From an uncultured Clostridium sp. (lineage in GTDB: Bacteria; Bacillota_A; Clostridia; Lachnospirales; Lachnospiraceae), in contig USQV01000035.1 of assembly GCA_900556965.1 (NCBI GenBank), positions 1 to 7,717 on the forward strand: a stretch of DNA of 7,717 nt. The letters run 5' to 3'. The position numbers and the translations under genes were made by a program. The notes beneath the pieces were generated by a model, which worked only from the letters and a program-made list of their open reading frames with translations, ran no database searches and was not told the origin of the DNA. Of the stretch, positions 6,149-7,717 are shown piece by piece (position 1 is the stretch's first letter; each line of letters opens with the position of its first letter).

Positions 6149-6940
6149 ATGAGTGAAGTCATTGTGATCACATCCGGTAAAGGGGGTGTAGGCAAGACGA
6201 CGACCTCTGCGAATGTCGGAACCGGTCTTGCCATGCTGGGAGAAAAGGTAGTCCTTATCGATACGGATATCGGGCTCAGAAATCTTGACGTGGTAATGGG
6301 ACTGGAGAACCGCATCGTCTACAATCTTGTGGACGTGGTAGAGGGAAATTGCCGAATGAAGCAAGCCCTTATAAAAGACAAAAGATATCCTGACCTGTTT
6401 TTACTTCCTTCTGCCCAGACCAGGGACAAGTCCTCTGTGACTCCCGGTCAGATGCGTAAGCTGGTAGAAGACCTAAGAGAAGATTTTGATTATATACTTC
6501 TTGATTGCCCGGCCGGGATCGAGCAGGGCTTTAAGAATGCCATTGCCGGAGCTGACCGGGCATTTGTTGTTACAACACCGGAGGTTTCGGCTATCCGTGA
6601 CGCCGACCGCATCATAGGCCTGCTTGAGGCCAATGAGATCACAAAGACGGACCTGATCGTAAACAGGATCCGGATGGATATGGTCCGCCGCGGGGATATG
6701 ATGTCGATCGAGGATGTGACGGACATTCTCGGCATACCTGTTATCGGTGCAGTTCCGGATGATGAGGAGATCGTTATTTCCACGAATCAGGGGGAGCCGC
6801 TGGTTGGTATGAATAGCTTTTCCGGACAAGCCTATCTCAATATCTGCAGACGGATACTCGGTCAGGAGGTACCGCTAATGGAGCTTGAGAGAAGCAGAGG
6901 ATTCTTTACCAGATTCACGGGATTTTTAAAAAGAGCTTGA
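6149..6940 (+). CDS. minD: Septum site-determining ATPase MinD
   Basis: A 263-residue membrane-cycling ATPase of the ParA/MinD superfamily, of standard length. The deviant Walker A motif KGGVGKTT is at 11-18, with signature lysine K11 and P-loop lysine K16. The switch I region DTDIGLRNLD is at 38-47 and switch II (LLDCPAGIE) at 117-125. The C-terminal amphipathic membrane-targeting helix is at 251-263 (GFFTRFTGFLKRA), with phenylalanines on one face and Arg/Lys on the other. With ATP bound, MinD dimerises on the membrane and recruits MinC; MinE stimulates hydrolysis and release. All parts needed for this cycle are present. The stop codon overlaps the minE start by four bases (TTGA). Expression may come both from read-through and from the candidate promoter at 6064-6092. 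Confidence 0.97.
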   Translation: MSEVIVITSGKGGVGKTTTSANVGTGLAMLGEKVVLIDTDIGLRNLDVVMGLENRIVYNLVDVVEGNCRMKQALIKDKRYPDLFLLPSAQTRDKSSVTPGQMRKLVEDLREDFDYILLDCPAGIEQGFKNAIAGADRAFVVTTPEVSAIRDADRIIGLLEANEITKTDLIVNRIRMDMVRRGDMMSIEDVTDILGIPVIGAVPDDEEIVISTNQGEPLVGMNSFSGQAYLNICRRILGQEVPLMELERSRGFFTRFTGFLKRA

Positions 6941-7227
6941 GTAAGATCAATCTGTTTGAGATCCTGACAAAAAGAAACTCCGGGGATATAGCCAAGAAAC
7001 GGCTTCAGTTTCTTCTGATAACTGACCGCACCGGCTGTACACCGGAAATTCTTGAGCTGATCAAGGACGATATGATAAAAGCCATATCGAAATACATGGA
7101 GATAGATGCGAAGGGACTGGAGGTCAAGATCACGCAGATGGAGGCTTTAGAAGGCTCCGACCGTCTTCCGGTCTTGTATGCCAGTATCCCGATCCGCACT
7201 TTGCTTACTAAGGGGACTTATCTTTAA
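6937..7227 (+). CDS. minE: Cell division topological specificity factor MinE
   Basis: A 96-residue protein, slightly longer than the usual 88-90. The N-terminal membrane-binding segment (INLFEILTKRN, 4-14) is followed by the conserved anti-MinCD region IAKKRLQFLLITDR (18-31), which aligns with IAKERLQ of the E. coli protein. The C-terminal topological-specificity and dimerisation domain (about 36-88) includes LIKDDMIKAISKYMEID. MinE stimulates MinD ATPase activity and drives pole-to-pole movement. The start is TTG at 6937-6939, inside the minD stop (TTGA overlap). No good ribosome binding site precedes it and no in-frame ATG occurs before residue 46, so translation probably depends on ribosomes finishing minD, which would hold MinE below MinD. 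The stop shares one base with the rodA start. Confidence 0.94.
   Translation: MSKINLFEILTKRNSGDIAKKRLQFLLITDRTGCTPEILELIKDDMIKAISKYMEIDAKGLEVKITQMEALEGSDRLPVLYASIPIRTLLTKGTYL
7210..7216 (+). promoter_or_regulatory. Ribosome binding site of rodA
   Basis: AAGGGGA near the end of minE lies ten bases before ATG 7227, supporting the TAATG overlap start. Confidence 0.6.
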
Positions 7228-7717
7228 TGCTTTCAGAATACAATTTCAGAAATTTTAATTTCCGCCTTCTATTCTATGTACTCGTATTGAATGGGATAGG
7301 AATAGCAGTTATAGCGAGCGCCGAAAACGGACAACAATCTTATATTAACCGTCAGCTGATCGGTCTTTTTGGCGGTCTTTTGATCGCAGTAGTCCTTTCG
7401 CTACTCAATTATCGCTATGTACTCCGATGCAGCAGCCTTATCTATCTGGGCTGCGTTGTGATACTTCTTGCGGTAATCCTTGCAGGCAAGCTGGGCGGCG
7501 CGGGCACCGGCTCCAGACGATGGATCGATCTTCCGGTGATCGGGCGTTTCCAGCCGTCAGAATTTGTTAAGATCGGTCTGATCATATTCTTTTCCTGGTT
7601 CCTTCAAAAGTATCAGGAAAAGATCGATCAGCCCTCCACGTTGCTTTTGCTAGCCGCATTTGCGGCAATACCGCTGCTGCTTATTTTAAAGCAGCCGGAT
7701 CTGTCCACCAGCATCGT
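7227..7717 (+). CDS. rodA: SEDS glycosyltransferase RodA (5' part, cut by the window end)
   Basis: The first 163 codons of a SEDS-family peptidoglycan polymerase (RodA/FtsW type). Hydrophobic segments are at about 12-32, 43-60, 70-88, 113-126 and 138-154. Family-typical sequence is seen at 94-116 (TGSRRWIDLPVIGRFQPSEFVKI), including the GSRRWI and QPSE elements, and at 155-160 (KQPDLS), corresponding to the conserved QPDLG(T/S) motif. The catalytic extracytoplasmic loop later in the protein lies beyond the window. RodA joins lipid II into glycan strands and works with PBP2. RodA is preferred over FtsW because the gene sits with mreC, mreD and PBP2; sequence alone over this part does not fully separate the two. 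The ATG shares one base with the minE stop (TAATG). The frame stays open to the window edge. Confidence 0.93.
   Translation, partial: MLSEYNFRNFNFRLLFYVLVLNGIGIAVIASAENGQQSYINRQLIGLFGGLLIAVVLSLLNYRYVLRCSSLIYLGCVVILLAVILAGKLGGAGTGSRRWIDLPVIGRFQPSEFVKIGLIIFFSWFLQKYQEKIDQPSTLLLLAAFAAIPLLLILKQPDLSTSI

Noticed and set aside
1..7717. Mobile element, CRISPR array, toxin-antitoxin or defence module
   Set aside because: No regularly spaced repeats, transposase, integrase, terminal inverted repeats or defence domains are visible; every long forward frame is accounted for by housekeeping genes.

Overview
The window reads as a chromosomal cell-shape and division-site locus from a low-to-mid GC Firmicute of class Clostridia, most likely Lachnospiraceae. 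This is inferred from gene order (small DUF4321-type protein, radC, mreC, mreD, PBP2, minC, minD, minE, rodA), the presence of minE, strong GGAGG-type ribosome binding sites and protein flavour. No rRNA or other species-level marker is present, so the taxon is not proven. All supported genes are on the + strand and tightly packed. I found no mobile element, CRISPR array, tRNA, rRNA or convincing intrinsic terminator.

Layout: 2-118 is the 3' end of an unidentified gene. At 135-386 lies a small membrane protein that I recognise as DUF4321-like. A 52-base gap with three GGATCAG heptamers follows, then radC (439-1140), mreC (1144-1989), mreD (1979-2509), an unusually long class B penicillin-binding protein 2 (2502-5381, TTG start), minC (5395-6060), an 88-base gap with a candidate promoter and a small hairpin, minD (6149-6940), minE (6937-7227, TTG start) and the first 163 codons of rodA (7227-7717, cut by the window edge).

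How the genes fit together: MreC, MreD, PBP2 and RodA are membrane or extracytoplasmic parts of the elongasome. RodA polymerises lipid II into glycan, PBP2 cross-links it, and MreC/MreD regulate and scaffold the pair. MinC, MinD and MinE keep the FtsZ ring away from the poles. The Min genes sit between PBP2 and its partner RodA, so elongation and division-site selection are probably co-expressed. Several junctions overlap by 1-11 bases, which suggests translational coupling.

The points most worth a second look are: mreB is absent from its usual slot between radC and mreC; PBP2 carries an insertion of about 240 residues ahead of its transpeptidase core; MinC has RNGD where the MinD-binding RSGQ motif is expected; minD has its own candidate promoter and leader hairpin; and GATC is strongly over-represented. 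I did not find a clearly new biological system. The locus is mostly a known housekeeping cluster with lineage-specific twists.
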